The translations under genes and the position numbers were made by a program. From an uncultured Azospirillum sp. (GTDB taxonomy: Bacteria; Pseudomonadota; Alphaproteobacteria; RF32; CAG-239), in the NCBI GenBank assembly GCA_946184595.1, contig CAMHFM010000069.1, forward strand, positions 1 through 5,195: a stretch of 5,195 nucleotides of DNA, in the 5' to 3' direction. This document shows positions 4,931 through 5,195 of the stretch, piece by piece; position 1 is the first letter of the stretch; each line of letters begins with the position of its first letter. The notes below the pieces were generated by a model. That model was not told the origin of the DNA, did not search any database, and saw nothing but the letters and a program-made list of their open reading frames with translations.

Positions 4931-5195
4931 CACTTTTTTTGTATAAACTGGTTTTTTTATATCATAATATTATTAATAGCTTATTAATAAGCCTAAATTT
5001 TTATGTTTTTTTTGTCAGAAAAAGAGAATCTGTGGGTAGAATCTCGAGTCGCACATTTTTTTTCTTGAAGAATCTATTCAAGTGTTATAGATTCGCGTCA
5101 GTTCTGGTGGGTGACACCCGGAATCTGTCTTTTTTATAATGTTTTTCTGTCAGTTTGCGGTATAAATATTTATGCTCCTTACTTGATTGAGAATG
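4931..5195. other. Non-coding right end with clustered GAATCT motifs and alternative hairpins
   Basis: From the outer membrane protein promoter to the window end I see no credible gene. A 66-codon frame at 4939-5139 has no ribosome binding site and reads through T-runs. The stretch contains a 14-bp perfect palindrome (4979-4992), GAATCT at 5026, 5039, 5070 and 5121 with its inverse AGATTC at 5089, and two hairpins that share bases (5064-5082 and 5070-5094). These are likely upstream regulatory or leader sequences for a gene to the right. Confidence 0.5.
5111..5140 (+). promoter_or_regulatory. Candidate promoter for a gene beyond the right edge
   Basis: GTGACA (5111-5116), an 18-bp spacer and a consensus TATAAT (5135-5140). 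The start would be near 5147. An ATG closes the window at 5193-5195 after TTGAGA, and could be a start codon. The hairpin at 5102-5123 followed by a T-run overlaps this site, so a weak terminator is the competing reading. Confidence 0.42.

Noticed and set aside
4939..5139. 66-codon plus-strand frame in the right non-coding region
   Set aside because: Composition follows T-runs (many Phe and Leu), there is no Shine-Dalgarno sequence, and it overlaps hairpins and a promoter-like site.

Overview
The window looks like chromosomal DNA from an AT-rich alphaproteobacterium. The best evidence is the EttA-type ABC-F protein at the left edge. Its text between the ATP cassettes (for example DALRCPPADADVT, SPKARQAKSKAR-like linker, EGNYSSWLEQK) follows the alphaproteobacterial version more closely than the E. 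coli one. The signal-peptide-bearing outer membrane beta-barrel at the right confirms a Gram-negative. An uncultured, host-associated Rhodospirillales-like lineage is plausible, but that is inference.

Layout. Positions 2-1669 (+) hold ettA, cut by the window edge a few codons before its true start. Positions 1671-1839 hold a 93-bp imperfect palindrome followed by a second, solo copy of its left arm, a REP/MITE-like repeat inserted between ettA and its terminator (1850-1886). Positions 1854-2393 (-) hold a polytopic membrane protein of the YgjV family, convergent with ettA. Positions 2462-3792 hold two unrelated-looking single-gene units, each with a promoter of the form TTGACT-16 nt-TA and its own strong terminator. 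The first encodes an unrecognised 110-aa protein. The second encodes a 245-aa protein whose C-terminus resembles the DUF1566/FISUMP-type C-type-lectin-like tail. Positions 3790-4109 hold tRNA-Gly(CCC) on the minus strand plus a displaced copy of its 3' end 241 bp away, with a GC-rich, hairpin-rich segment between them. Positions 4171-4930 (-) hold an opacity-type outer membrane beta-barrel protein with a clear promoter, Shine-Dalgarno sequence and terminator. Positions 4931-5195 contain no convincing gene but have clustered GAATCT motifs, alternative hairpins and a promoter-like site facing right.

The genes do not form an evident pathway or operon. Almost every one has its own promoter and terminator. 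The most unusual piece is the tRNA-Gly locus. The displaced copy begins inside the T-loop, runs past the CCA end and is followed by its own terminator, as is the intact tRNA. This is what integration of a small element at a tRNA 3' end would leave. The intervening segment also carries the complementary half of the T-arm.
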